A stretch of 64,000 bases of DNA from Hyphomicrobiaceae bacterium (GTDB lineage: Bacteria > Pseudomonadota > Alphaproteobacteria > Rhizobiales > Hyphomicrobiaceae), in assembly GCA_023384095.1 (NCBI GenBank), contig JAHDXT010000004.1, positions 1 to 64,000 of the forward strand. The letters run 5' to 3'. Positions within the stretch are counted from its first letter, which is position 1, and each line of letters begins with the position of its first letter. The notes beneath the pieces were generated by a model. It worked only from the letters and a program-made list of their open reading frames with translations, ran no database searches and had not been told where the DNA came from. This document shows positions 19,119-27,778 of this stretch, one piece after another. Made by a program: the position numbers and the translations under genes.

Positions 19119-19602
19119 CGATGCGCGCGCTTGCACATACTGACTGCTGCGCAGCAGAGCTGCCGCTCCCGGATCAAGTCCGGGACAGGCTCTGCAACCT
19201 GCCCGACGGGACACCCGCGGGACCGCCCGCCTTTCATGAAGCAAAAAAAGAAGGGGGTTTGGGGGACACGTCCCCCAGGCGGGTGCGGGCCCGCGGCCCG
19301 CTCGCGCAGCGACTTGTGATCCTCGCCACCGTCGCATTGATCTGCGGCCCCGCCATCGCCGCCGGCTCTGGTATGCCATGGGAGGCCCCGTTGCAGCGCA
19401 TCCTCGAGTCGATCGAGGGCCCGGTCGCCAAGGTTATCGCCGTCGTCATCATCATCGTCACGGGTCTCAGCCTCGCCTTCGGCGACATGGGGGCGGACTG
19501 CGGCGGCTGCTGCAGATCGTGTTCGGCCTGTCCATCGCCTTCGCCGCCACGTCGTTCTTCCTGACGTTCTTCTCGTTCGCCGGTGGTGCGCTGATCGACT
19601 GA
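19115..19602 (+). pseudogene. trbC: TrbC (VirB2-like pilin precursor), copy A, frameshifted in a G tract
   Basis: TrbC is the pilin subunit of the Trb mating pair apparatus. Mature motifs are present (GSGMPWEAPLQRILESIEGP, then a hydrophobic helix VIAVVIIIVTGLSLAFG). After GDM the frame is lost: copy A has five G (19489-19493) where copy B has six, so it reads GADCGGCC and stops at 19564. In the other frame the second hydrophobic helix (LQIVFGLSIAFAATSFFLTF) continues to 19602. The N-terminus carries an inserted palindromic repeat (19201-19313) ahead of the signal sequence. The start overlaps the trbB stop. It could be a phase-variable tract, a dead gene, or a base-calling slip. Confidence 0.85.
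19201..19313 (+). repeat. REP-like palindromic element inside trbC, copy A
   Basis: A member of a dispersed repeat family. Shared blocks are GGGACACCCGC, a CAAAAAGAAGGGGGTTTGGGG-type core, a GGGG...CCCC hairpin, GGGTGCGGGC and a GCTCGCG-AGCGAC end. The other members are at 23260-23360, 42293-42397 and 46322-46432. Here it is in frame with the pilin precursor and is translated as a Gly/Arg/Pro-rich N-terminal extension. Confidence 0.65.
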
Positions 19603-19624
19603 CGCTCACGGAGCTCCAATCACC

Positions 19625-19897
19625 ATGCTCGAACAACCGACCTCCCTTCCCGGCTTCGAAGTCGCCCTGCACCGTTCCCTGACGGAGCCGATCCTGCTCG
19701 CCGGTGCACCGCGCAGCTTCGCGATCCTCAATGGCACGCTCGCCGCCGCGATCGGCCTCGGCCTGCGGCTGTGGATCGCCGGTCTCGTCATCTGGCTCGT
19801 CGGCCACGCCTTCGCCGTCTGGGTCACGCGCAAGGATCCCGAATTTCTCACCGTTCTGTCCCGCCACGCTCGCCACAAAGGAGTACTCTCATGCTGA
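19625..19897 (+). CDS. trbD: TrbD (VirB3-like inner-membrane protein), copy A
   Basis: 90 residues, starting MLEQPTSLPGFEVALHRSLTEP, with two adjacent hydrophobic helices (about 32-52 and 54-70). This is the VirB3 family, which assembles with the VirB4-like ATPase TrbE. The gene is base-for-base identical to copy B (45737-46009). Its stop overlaps the trbE start (ATGCTGA). TrbC-TrbD-TrbE order is standard. Confidence 0.92.
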   Translation: MLEQPTSLPGFEVALHRSLTEPILLAGAPRSFAILNGTLAAAIGLGLRLWIAGLVIWLVGHAFAVWVTRKDPEFLTVLSRHARHKGVLSC

Positions 19898-22800
19898 ACC
19901 TCGCCGAATACCGTAAGACCGCCACCGGGCTTGCCGACTATCTGCCCTGGGCCTGCCTCGTCGCGCCCGGCATCGTGCTGAACAAGGACGGCTCCTTCCA
20001 GCGCACGATCCGCTACCGCGGTCCCGATCTCGACAGCGCGACAGACGCCGAGTTCGTCGCGGTCTCGGCGCGCCTCAACAACGTGCTGCGCCGCTTCGGC
20101 GAAGGCTGGGCGCTGTTCTTTGAGGCGGAGCGCGTGCCGGCCAACCAGTATCCCAGCCATCGCTTCGCCGATGCCGCCTCCTGGCTCGTCGATCAGGAGC
20201 GCTATGCCGCCTACTCGGCCGACGGGGCGCATCATGAGAGCCGATATTATCTGACGCTTCTCTATCTGCCGCCGCCCGAGCATCAGGGCCGTGCCGAGCG
20301 GCTGCTCTATGAGCGTCAGGACGGCTACAGCGACGAGGCCGATGTCTGGGGCCAACTCGCTTGGTTCGAGACCGAGACGACGCGCGTGCTGGAGCTGTTG
20401 TCGTCGATCCTTCCCGAGGCCGAAGCGCTCGGCGATGCCGAGACGCTCGCCTATCTGCACGGTACGATCTCGGACAAGCGGCACCCAGTTGCGGTGCCAA
20501 CGATCCCGACGCACCTCGATGCCATCCTGTGCGACACGCCCTTCTACGGCGGCATCGAGCCGAAGCTCGGGCGCCAGCATCTGCGCCTGCTGACCGTGAC
20601 GGGGTTCCCGAATACGACGACGCCGGGCCTGCTCGATGCCCTCAATGATCTCGGCTTTGCCTATCGCTGGACGACGCGCTGGATCGCGCTCGACAAGATC
20701 CAGGCGAACCGCCAGCTCACGAAGCTCAGGCGGCAGTGGTTCGCCAAGCGCAAATCCGTGGCCGCGATCTTGCGCGAAGTCATGTTCAACCGTGAGACGG
20801 CGCTGGTCGACTCTGATGCCGACAACAAAGCCGCCGACGCCGACGCGGCGCTGCAGGAGCTCGGCGCGGACGATGTCGCCTTCGGCTATCTGACGACCAC
20901 CATCGTCGTCGGCGATGCCGATCCCAAGCACGCCGACGAGAAGCTGCTGGCACTGGAGCGCATCATCAATGGCCGCGGCTTCACCACCATCCGCGAGTCC
21001 CTGAACGCCGTCGAGGCCTGGCTGGGCTCGCTGCCCGGCAACCCTTATGCCAACGTGCGCCAACCGATCGTGCACACCTTAAACCTGGCGCACATGATGC
21101 CGGTCTCGGCCGTATGGGCCGGACCCGAGCGCAACCGCCATCTCGACGCGCCGCCGCTGATGATTACGGAGACGCGCGGTGCCACGCCTTTCCGGCTCGA
21201 TCTGCACAGTGGCGATGTCGGCCATGCCTTCGTCGTCGGCCCGACCGGATCCGGCAAATCCGTGCTGCTCTCCCTCCTGGCGCTGCAGTTCCGGCGCTTC
21301 ATCGGCGCTCAGGTCGCGATCTTCGACCGTGGCCGCTCGGCGCGCGCCGCATCCCTCGCCATGGGTGGTGAAAGCATCGAGCTCGGTCTTGAAGGTACAC
21401 TGTCGCTGCAGCCGCTGGCCCGTATCGACGAGACCGGCGAACTTGCCTTCGCACTCGAATGGGTCAGTGGCCTCGTCACCAATGAGGGCGTGGCGATCAC
21501 GCCCGAGGTCAAGGATGCGCTGTGGACCGCCTTGAAGAGCCTCGCCTCGGCGCCGAAGGCGGAGCGCACGCTCACCGGCCTCGCCGTGCTGGTCCAGTCC
21601 AGTGCCTTGAGCCAGGCGCTGGCGCCCTACACGCTCGAGGGCCCTTACGGCCACCTGCTCGATGGCGCGACGGAGAACCTCGCGCTGGAAGACGTGCTGC
21701 ATGTCGAAATGGAACCGCTCATGCAGCACAAGCGGCTGATCCCACCCGTGCTCACCTACCTCTTCCACCGGCTCGAAGCCCGCTTCAATGGCCGACCGAC
21801 ACTGCTCGTCCTCGACGAAGCCTGGACGTTCCTCGACGAACCGTTGTTTGCGGCGCGCATCCGCGAATGGCTGAAAACGCTGCGCAAGAAGAACGTCGCC
21901 GTGCTGTTCGCCACCCAATCGCTCGCCGACATTGAGCGCTCGGCGATCGCACCGGCGCTCATCGAAAGCTGCCCGACGCGCATCTTCCTGCCCAATGATC
22001 GCGCGCTCGAGCCACAGGCGCGCGCCGTCTACGAACGCGTCGGTCTCAACGGGCGGCAGATCGAGATCCTTGGCCTCGCCACGCCGAAGCGCGACTACTA
22101 CGTGCAGTCGGCGCAGGGCAACCGGCTGTTCGAGCTCGGTCTCGGCCCCGTGGCGCTGGCGTTCACGGCTACCTCCTCACTCGACGACCAGAAGCTGATC
22201 GATCGCGTTATCGCGGAAGCCTCCGATGCCGGGTTCGCCGATGCCTTCCTCCGCGCTAAGGGCCACGCCTGGGCGGCCGATCTGCTCACGTCATTCCCCG
22301 GTGCGCAAAGCCCGCGGACCACGCCGCCGCCCCTGCCGGGCGGCTTGGAGACGACGCCGGTATCGCGATCAGACGGACCGGAAGCACCCAAACCGGCGTC
22401 CGCCACCAGCACCGGCGACGACCTGTTGGAGCGCCTGGCGCCGTTTCCCTTGCCGGCCAAGCCCAACCGCGCCGCACGACGCCGCGCGGCACGCGGGGCT
22501 CTCACCGCGCTCGCTTTGGCACTCCTAACGAGCACCGCTATGCCGCCGAGCGCCGATGCGCTCACCGTGTTCGATCCGATGAACTACCAGGAGAACTTGT
22601 TGTCGGCCGCGCGCGCCCTGGAGCAGATCAACAACCAGGTCCGAGCCTTGCAGAATCAGGCACAGATGATCCTCCGCATGGATCAGAACCTGATGCGCCT
22701 CGGTTCGAGTCTCTCTCCGGATCTTCAACGCACGCTCACCGATATCCAGGCTCAGCTCCGTGCCGGCGAAGGCATCGCGCTGAAACTGCAGCAAACGCAA

Positions 22801-23202
22801 CGCACCTACGAACGCCTGTTCCCCGCCCAGGTCTCGGCTGCGCTCTCATCCGACGACGTGCTGCGCAATGCCAAAACTCGATGGGACGAGGAATACTCTG
22901 GCCTTAAGCGCGCCGCCCTCCTACAGGGCCAAATCGCCGACGGCATCGAGACCGATACGCGCCTCCTCGGCGACGCCATGACACGCTCGCGCAACGCCGT
23001 CGGCGCGCTCGAAGCCACCCAGGCCGGCAACGAGCTCACCGGCCTCGCCGTCAAGCAGTCCCTCGCATTACAGGGCCTGCTTGCCGCGCAACATCGCGCC
23101 GAGACCGTCAGCCGCGCCCGCGACCTCGCCACCGAGGACGAAGCTCGCCAACGCTTCAAATCCTTCGTCGGCACCGGAGCCGCCTACACGGCAAGTCGAT
23201 GA
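19891..23202 (+). CDS. trbE: TrbE-TrbJ fusion protein, copy A
   Basis: 1,103 residues in one frame. Residues 1 to about 825 are TrbE, the VirB4-like ATPase that powers pilus assembly, with Walker A VVGPTGSGKSVLL and Walker B LLVLDEAWTFLDEP. After a Pro/Ala/Thr-rich linker (about 835-885) comes a basic stretch plus hydrophobic segment (TALALALLTSTAMPPSADA) that looks like a signal peptide, followed by TrbJ (VirB5-like minor pilus protein; LTVFDPMNYQENLLSAARALEQINNQ). TrbE and TrbJ are normally separate, and TrbJ is exported. An internal TTG in the linker could restart TrbJ. Copy B has the same fusion. The start follows AAAGGAG and overlaps trbD. Confidence 0.92.
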   Translation: MLNLAEYRKTATGLADYLPWACLVAPGIVLNKDGSFQRTIRYRGPDLDSATDAEFVAVSARLNNVLRRFGEGWALFFEAERVPANQYPSHRFADAASWLVDQERYAAYSADGAHHESRYYLTLLYLPPPEHQGRAERLLYERQDGYSDEADVWGQLAWFETETTRVLELLSSILPEAEALGDAETLAYLHGTISDKRHPVAVPTIPTHLDAILCDTPFYGGIEPKLGRQHLRLLTVTGFPNTTTPGLLDALNDLGFAYRWTTRWIALDKIQANRQLTKLRRQWFAKRKSVAAILREVMFNRETALVDSDADNKAADADAALQELGADDVAFGYLTTTIVVGDADPKHADEKLLALERIINGRGFTTIRESLNAVEAWLGSLPGNPYANVRQPIVHTLNLAHMMPVSAVWAGPERNRHLDAPPLMITETRGATPFRLDLHSGDVGHAFVVGPTGSGKSVLLSLLALQFRRFIGAQVAIFDRGRSARAASLAMGGESIELGLEGTLSLQPLARIDETGELAFALEWVSGLVTNEGVAITPEVKDALWTALKSLASAPKAERTLTGLAVLVQSSALSQALAPYTLEGPYGHLLDGATENLALEDVLHVEMEPLMQHKRLIPPVLTYLFHRLEARFNGRPTLLVLDEAWTFLDEPLFAARIREWLKTLRKKNVAVLFATQSLADIERSAIAPALIESCPTRIFLPNDRALEPQARAVYERVGLNGRQIEILGLATPKRDYYVQSAQGNRLFELGLGPVALAFTATSSLDDQKLIDRVIAEASDAGFADAFLRAKGHAWAADLLTSFPGAQSPRTTPPPLPGGLETTPVSRSDGPEAPKPASATSTGDDLLERLAPFPLPAKPNRAARRRAARGALTALALALLTSTAMPPSADALTVFDPMNYQENLLSAARALEQINNQVRALQNQAQMILRMDQNLMRLGSSLSPDLQRTLTDIQAQLRAGEGIALKLQQTQRTYERLFPAQVSAALSSDDVLRNAKTRWDEEYSGLKRAALLQGQIADGIETDTRLLGDAMTRSRNAVGALEATQAGNELTGLAVKQSLALQGLLAAQHRAETVSRARDLATEDEARQRFKSFVGTGAAYTASR

Positions 23203-23259
23203 GAATGGGAGGCAAAACTATGTGCAGGTCTTGCTTCGCAAGCCGCCGCAAACCCCGCG

Positions 23260-23360
23260 CGAGGGCCGCCCTTCGCGCTCCACGCTTTTGCAGTTTCAAA
23301 AAGAAGCGGGTTTGGGGTCTCCCCGAACGGGCGCGGGCAGTAGCCCGCTCGCGAAGCGAC
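23260..23360 (+). repeat. REP-like palindromic element between trbJ and trbL, copy A
   Basis: Shares GTTTCAAAAAGAAG, GGGGTCTCCCCGAACGGG and AGTAGCCCGCTCGCGAAGCG-type blocks with the elements in both trbC genes and at 42293-42397. It lies in the gap after trbJ, on the same strand as the operon. Sub-hairpins GGGGTCTCCCC and TCGCGAAGCGA are visible. The copy B equivalent in the same gap is in the opposite orientation relative to the operon. Confidence 0.6.
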
Positions 23361-23539
23361 CATACCGAGACCGCTATCGACGACGATAGCCGCAGCCTGA
23401 CTGCTCACCCCTGATCACAAGTTACGGCGAACGCGATTTCCGCCGTCGGCGGAGCCTTGTCTGGAGTTCGAGGATCACGTGGAGTAGAGATGAAGCGCTA
23501 CATCCCCTTTCGGAGACAAGTTTCTCCACCCCTCTCCCC

Positions 23540-23573
23540 GAACCGGACGTGCAAGTTTCCAAGCATCCGGCTC
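23540..23573 (-). ncRNA. Group II intron domain V
   Basis: A 34-nt hairpin with the family-typical GAGCCGGAUG 5' strand and CACGUCCGGUUC 3' strand around a GAAA-containing loop. It forms part of the ribozyme catalytic core and marks the 3' end of the intron about 60 bases upstream of the splice site. Confidence 0.85.
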
Positions 23574-23609
23574 TCTATGCACGAGCGCCTGCGCGCCCGC
23601 GGGTGGGCC

Positions 23610-25184
23610 TCAGATAGTCCTGAGGCGTCCGAACGCATCCCAGAAGTCAAGCAGGCTCTCGCGCTGCTTTTTCCCCCAGGTCGCGTTCCATCCGTTCGGT
23701 TTCTCGATTCGCAGGTCCGGGTGACGCATGGTGCCTCCATCGCAGAGGAGCCTCAGACGTTTGGTCCTTTCGGTCCATTGCCGTCGTTTCCCGGGGGCGC
23801 TGAGATGATAGCGCCGACGCAGCGTCGGCCACGTCGCATTGCGGTGCTTCATCTTCAGCCAGCGCCCGACGCGCTGCCATATCCAGAAGTCGAGGTGACT
23901 GAACTTACCGTATGCGCCACTGGCATAACGGTAGTAGTTCCCCCACCCCGAGAGGATCGGATTGAGCTTGCCGATGACGTCGGCGAGTTGACATCCCGAA
24001 GGGATGCCTTTCACCGTTGCCTTGATCCTGTAGCGCAGATCATTCAGCTTGCCCTTCGGAATGAAGAGTTTGCCAACCCATCGGCCTGTCCGATAGGCTT
24101 TGGACTGCACCACCCGATAGCCAAGGAAGTCGAAGCCTTCCCTGACGTCGGTGATCCGGGTCTTTTCCATCGACAGCTCCATGCGAAGCTCCGTTTTCAG
24201 GAACTCCGCCAGCGCGAGCTTTTCAGCTTCCGCTTGCTCCCTCGTGCCGTCCACGAGAACGACGAAGTCGTCCGCATAGCGCACCATGTAGAACACCGGC
24301 CTGCCCCGCTTGTGGTCTTTGACCCGGCGGGCAGCGGCATTGATACTTGGTTCACGTGGGTGCATGGACCATCGCCCGTACCGTTCGTCGATGCCTGTCA
24401 GGTAGATGTTCGACAGCATCGGCGAGATGATCCCGCCTTGCGGCGAGCCGGTTACGGAGTGGCGAAGTGTCCCCTCGATCATCACACCGGCCTTCAGGAA
24501 CGAGAGGATCAGCCTCAGGACCTTGCGGTCGCTGATGCGCTTCCGGACCCGCTCCATCATAACGTGGTGATCGATCGCGTCGAAACAGCCCTTGATGTCG
24601 CCTTCTATGACATAGCGGTAGACCGAAGGCCCACGCCTTGTCGGGTGAAGGAACTTCTGGATTCTCGCCAGAGCATCATGAGTGCTTCGGCCTCGTCGAA
24701 ACCCATAAGAGGTCGGATAGAAGTCCGCCTCGAAAATGGGCTCCAAGACCAGCTTCAAAGCCATCTGCACCAAACGATCGATCAGCGTGGGAATGCCGAG
24801 TGGCCGGAACTTCCCCGGTTTGCCAGGCTTCGGGATAAGCCGTTGCCTGACAGGTTCCGGGCGATAGGTTCCGTTGCGAAGCGCCTCGCGTATTTCATCG
24901 AGAAGCCTCGCTGCGCCACCGGGACGCTGTTCGACCAAGCGTCGTGTCATCCCGTCCGTGCCCGGTGTACGGCTGCCGCTGTTGCGAGCAAGCCTTCGCC
25001 AAGCCTCTTCCAGGGTTCTGCGATCGCATACGAGATTGAACAGATCAGCGAAAACCTTATCAGGGTCTTCGTTGCTCCACCGATACAGCTTGCGCTGCAT
25101 GTCGAGGACGAGCGAGGTATTCACCGCGCTGGACAAAAGTCCACCTCCTGCTTGCATGCTGTATCCACTGCCCTCCTTCGCCAT
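23610..25184 (-). CDS. ltrA: Group II intron-encoded reverse transcriptase/maturase
   Basis: 524 residues. Reverse-transcriptase blocks: GKFRPLGIPTLIDRLVQMAL, SYGFRRGRSTHDAL, EGDIKGCFDAIDHH, SVTGSPQGGIISPML and the catalytic VRYADDFVVL. The maturase (domain X/GIIM) stretch is KLNPILSGWGNYYRYA...FSHLDFWIWQRVGRWL. There is no C-terminal HNH endonuclease, so it is an En-minus type that probably retrohomes at replication forks. Both the full frame and the YADD box look intact, so mobility may be retained. It is encoded inside the intron, opposite to the trb genes. Confidence 0.95.
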   Translation of the reverse strand: MAKEGSGYSMQAGGGLLSSAVNTSLVLDMQRKLYRWSNEDPDKVFADLFNLVCDRRTLEEAWRRLARNSGSRTPGTDGMTRRLVEQRPGGAARLLDEIREALRNGTYRPEPVRQRLIPKPGKPGKFRPLGIPTLIDRLVQMALKLVLEPIFEADFYPTSYGFRRGRSTHDALARIQKFLHPTRRGPSVYRYVIEGDIKGCFDAIDHHVMMERVRKRISDRKVLRLILSFLKAGVMIEGTLRHSVTGSPQGGIISPMLSNIYLTGIDERYGRWSMHPREPSINAAARRVKDHKRGRPVFYMVRYADDFVVLVDGTREQAEAEKLALAEFLKTELRMELSMEKTRITDVREGFDFLGYRVVQSKAYRTGRWVGKLFIPKGKLNDLRYRIKATVKGIPSGCQLADVIGKLNPILSGWGNYYRYASGAYGKFSHLDFWIWQRVGRWLKMKHRNATWPTLRRRYHLSAPGKRRQWTERTKRLRLLCDGGTMRHPDLRIEKPNGWNATWGKKQRESLLDFWDAFGRLRTI

Positions 25185-25774
25185 GTGGACGGCTTTCCCG
25201 TCCTCGGACTACTACGAAGGCTCCGCCCCCTGCCATCACGGTCGCTGGTCGCTTCAGCCATCCGGAGACCGACTTCTTCGGAAGTGACGGCAAGGTTCTT
25301 AGGTTTCGTAACTGATCTCTCGCCTGCTTTAGGCGCCGACTTTACCCCGTGTGGATTCCGGTCCCGATACCGCGCAAGCTCATATCGAGATTGGCGCACG
25401 GCACGCCGCGCACCCCCAGTCCGAGTATCCATAGCCTGGACCAACGCTCCACAGATCCGCGGCTCGCACCGCAGACCGACCCGCCCACTTCCGAGTTGAC
25501 GAGCGTGCACAGGTAACGAGGCGTCCGCCATCGGTTTGGTTTCCCTCGCCATGGCAGGCTCGCTGGCCGGACCAGCCACGGGATCGGAAGTCCCCGTCTG
25601 CCCGGCTTTGATGGGTTCTGCTGATTTATGGCTCCTCGGAAGCACCCGGTTCGCCTCACCCATCTGCTCATCGCCGCATGTTGCGCCACGCGGCGTGCGG
25701 GGTCTCTCACCCCACGAGATCAGAAACGACTGTGAAATCAAAGCACTCCTCTCTTTGACTAGGACCTAACGCGC

Positions 25775-27064
25775 ATGGACGATCTCGCCATCATCGACCG
25801 GTTTACGGAGACGTTCTCCCGCTACATCGACAGTGGCTTCGGCTTGCTTGCCGGCGACGTGGCATTCCTGACAAGCATTCTTGTGGCGATCGACATCACG
25901 CTTGCCGGCCTGTTCTGGGCGCTGATGGGCGAGGACAATGTCATCGCGCAGCTCATCCGCAAGGTGCTCTATGTGGGGTTCTTTGCCATGCTGCTGTCCA
26001 ACTTCCAGAGCCTCGCCGACATCATCTTCCAGTCCTTTGCAGGTCTGGGGTTGAAGGCGTCGGGCGCATCGCTGACGGCAGCCGATCTGATGCGGCCGGG
26101 GTTCGTGGCCTCGACCGGGTTTACGGCATCGAAGCCGCTCTTGGAGAAAGCCGGCGAGCTGATCGGCGTTACGACGTTCTTCGCCAATTTCGTAACAATT
26201 GCGGTGCTGATGCTCGCGTGGGTGGTTGTGCTGCTCGCCTTCTTCGTGCTGTCGGTGCAGCTCTTCATCACCATTATCGAGTTCAAGCTGACGGTGCTGG
26301 CAGGTTTCGTACTGGTGCCGTTCGCGCTGTTCGGTCAGACGGCGTTTCTCGCCGAGCGCGTGCTGGGCAACGTCATCTCGTCGGGCATCAAGCTGATGGT
26401 GCTGGCGATTGTGGTCGGCATCGGCTCGTCGCTGTTCGGCACGGTCATGCGCCCGACCGGCGAGGTGACGCTGACACAGGCGGCCTCCTGCATCCTCGGC
26501 GCCATCGCCGTGTTTGGCCTCGCCATCTTCGTGCCTGGCACCGCCGCCGGGCTGATCACTGGCGCACCGCAATTGGGGGCTGGCGCGGCAGTTGCCACCA
26601 CGGCCGCGCTCGGCGGCACCGCCGTTGCCGGCAGCATGGCGACGGCAGGTGCTACGCGACTGGCTGGGCGCACGGCCGGCGGCGCGATCAAGTCGGCCGC
26701 CTCACTCTCCGGCCGTGTCGGTGCCGCCTATACGGCAGACGGCATGGCTGGTGTGGGACGCGCGACCGTCACGAAGCCCGCGTCACGCCTGGCCGCCTCT
26801 GCAACGGCACCCGTGCGCGATGCCTACCGCTATGGCGCGGCCCAGGGCTACCGCGATGCGGCCCCGCCTGCGAGCTCGGGCGACAAAGGTGCCGACGTCA
26901 AGTCTTTGGCGGCCGGCGCGAATGCATCCGGCCCGCCGGCATGGGCACAAAGCCTCGCCCGCCGGCAGCGCGCCACCCAGGCCGGATTGATGGCCGCGCA
27001 GGCCCTGCGCGAGGGCGACCGTCCCGGCATGAGCAGCGGCCCCGATCTCAAGAGCAAGAGCTAA
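25775..27064 (+). CDS. trbL: TrbL (VirB6-like polytopic membrane protein), copy A
   Basis: 429 residues; inner-membrane channel component of the mating apparatus. About six to seven hydrophobic segments occur between residues 25 and 260 (for example FLTSILVAIDITLAGLFWAL, MLAWVVVLLAFFVLSVQLF), followed by an Ala/Gly-rich C-terminal domain (about 260-429). The group II intron ends just upstream of the ATG, so upstream translational coupling with trbJ is broken and the leader differs from copy B. Confidence 0.93.
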   Translation: MDDLAIIDRFTETFSRYIDSGFGLLAGDVAFLTSILVAIDITLAGLFWALMGEDNVIAQLIRKVLYVGFFAMLLSNFQSLADIIFQSFAGLGLKASGASLTAADLMRPGFVASTGFTASKPLLEKAGELIGVTTFFANFVTIAVLMLAWVVVLLAFFVLSVQLFITIIEFKLTVLAGFVLVPFALFGQTAFLAERVLGNVISSGIKLMVLAIVVGIGSSLFGTVMRPTGEVTLTQAASCILGAIAVFGLAIFVPGTAAGLITGAPQLGAGAAVATTAALGGTAVAGSMATAGATRLAGRTAGGAIKSAASLSGRVGAAYTADGMAGVGRATVTKPASRLAASATAPVRDAYRYGAAQGYRDAAPPASSGDKGADVKSLAAGANASGPPAWAQSLARRQRATQAGLMAAQALREGDRPGMSSGPDLKSKS

Positions 27065-27079
27065 CAGGAGATGTCACTC

Positions 27080-27778
27080 ATGGCGTTCAAGCGATCGACC
27101 TTGCGCTACGGCGAGACGCCGCAACCGGTGACGCCCTACCAGAAGGCCGCGCAGGCGTGGGATGAGCGCATCGGCAGTGCACGGGTGCAAGCACACAACT
27201 GGCGGCTGATGGCGGTCGGCAGCCTCGCTCTGGCGCTCTTGCTCGTAGCCATCCTGCTCTGGCTCGGGCGGAGCGGCGCTGTGGTGCCCTATATTGTCGA
27301 GGTCGACTCGCGCGGCGGCGCGCGTGCTGTCGGCCCAGCTGCCGAGACCTATACGCCGAGCGACGCGCAGATCGCCTATCACCTGGCCCGCTTCGTCGAC
27401 AACGTGCGTGCCCTCTCCATTGATCCCGTCGTCGTCCGGCAGAACTGGCTCAAGGCCTACGACTTCGTGACTGACAAGGCCGCCGTCAAACTCAACGAGT
27501 ACGCCCGCGAGAATGATCCGTTCGCGCGCGTCGGCCGCCAGACCGTTGCCGTTGAGGTGACCAGCGTCGTGCGCGCCTCCGACACATCGTTCCAGGTGCG
27601 CTGGCAGGAACAGACGTTCGAAGGCGGCGCGCTCAAAGGCACGAAACGGCTCACCGGCCTCTTCTCGATCATCATCACGCCACCCAGGACTGTCGACGCG
27701 GTGCGCAAGAACCCGCTCGGCATCTACGTGCACGCCTTCAACTGGTCGCAGGACGCCACCACCGGAGAGTCCAAATGA
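27080..27778 (+). CDS. trbF: TrbF (VirB8-like), copy A
   Basis: 232 residues starting MAFKRSTLRYGETP, with an AGGAG ribosome site nine bases upstream (an ATG three codons earlier is less likely). One N-terminal transmembrane helix (about 48-70) precedes the periplasmic VirB8 domain (ENDPFARVGRQTVAVEVTSV, SFQVRWQEQTFEGG). It nucleates the inner-membrane complex. Its stop overlaps the trbG start (ATGA). Confidence 0.93.
   Translation: MAFKRSTLRYGETPQPVTPYQKAAQAWDERIGSARVQAHNWRLMAVGSLALALLLVAILLWLGRSGAVVPYIVEVDSRGGARAVGPAAETYTPSDAQIAYHLARFVDNVRALSIDPVVVRQNWLKAYDFVTDKAAVKLNEYARENDPFARVGRQTVAVEVTSVVRASDTSFQVRWQEQTFEGGALKGTKRLTGLFSIIITPPRTVDAVRKNPLGIYVHAFNWSQDATTGESK

Larger units (their letters stand above)
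23479..25772 (-). mobile_element. Group II intron inserted antisense between trbJ and trbL
   Basis: The ORF-containing intron lies on the minus strand. Domain V is clear at 23540-23573 (GAGCCGGATGC stem, GAAA-type loop, CACGTCCGGTTC), followed by a domain VI-like stem and a 3' end near 23479. About 590 bases of structured RNA precede the ORF. Boundaries come from comparison with uninterrupted copy B: the left flank GGATCAC and the right flank just before the trbL ATG at 25775. The 5' end is uncertain by tens of bases, because no canonical GTGYG start is found there. Lying antisense, it cannot splice from the trb transcript. Confidence 0.85.

Noticed and set aside
23610..25184. Retron or diversity-generating reverse transcriptase
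   Set aside because: It has a maturase domain and an adjacent group II domain V; no template/variable repeat and no msr/msd.
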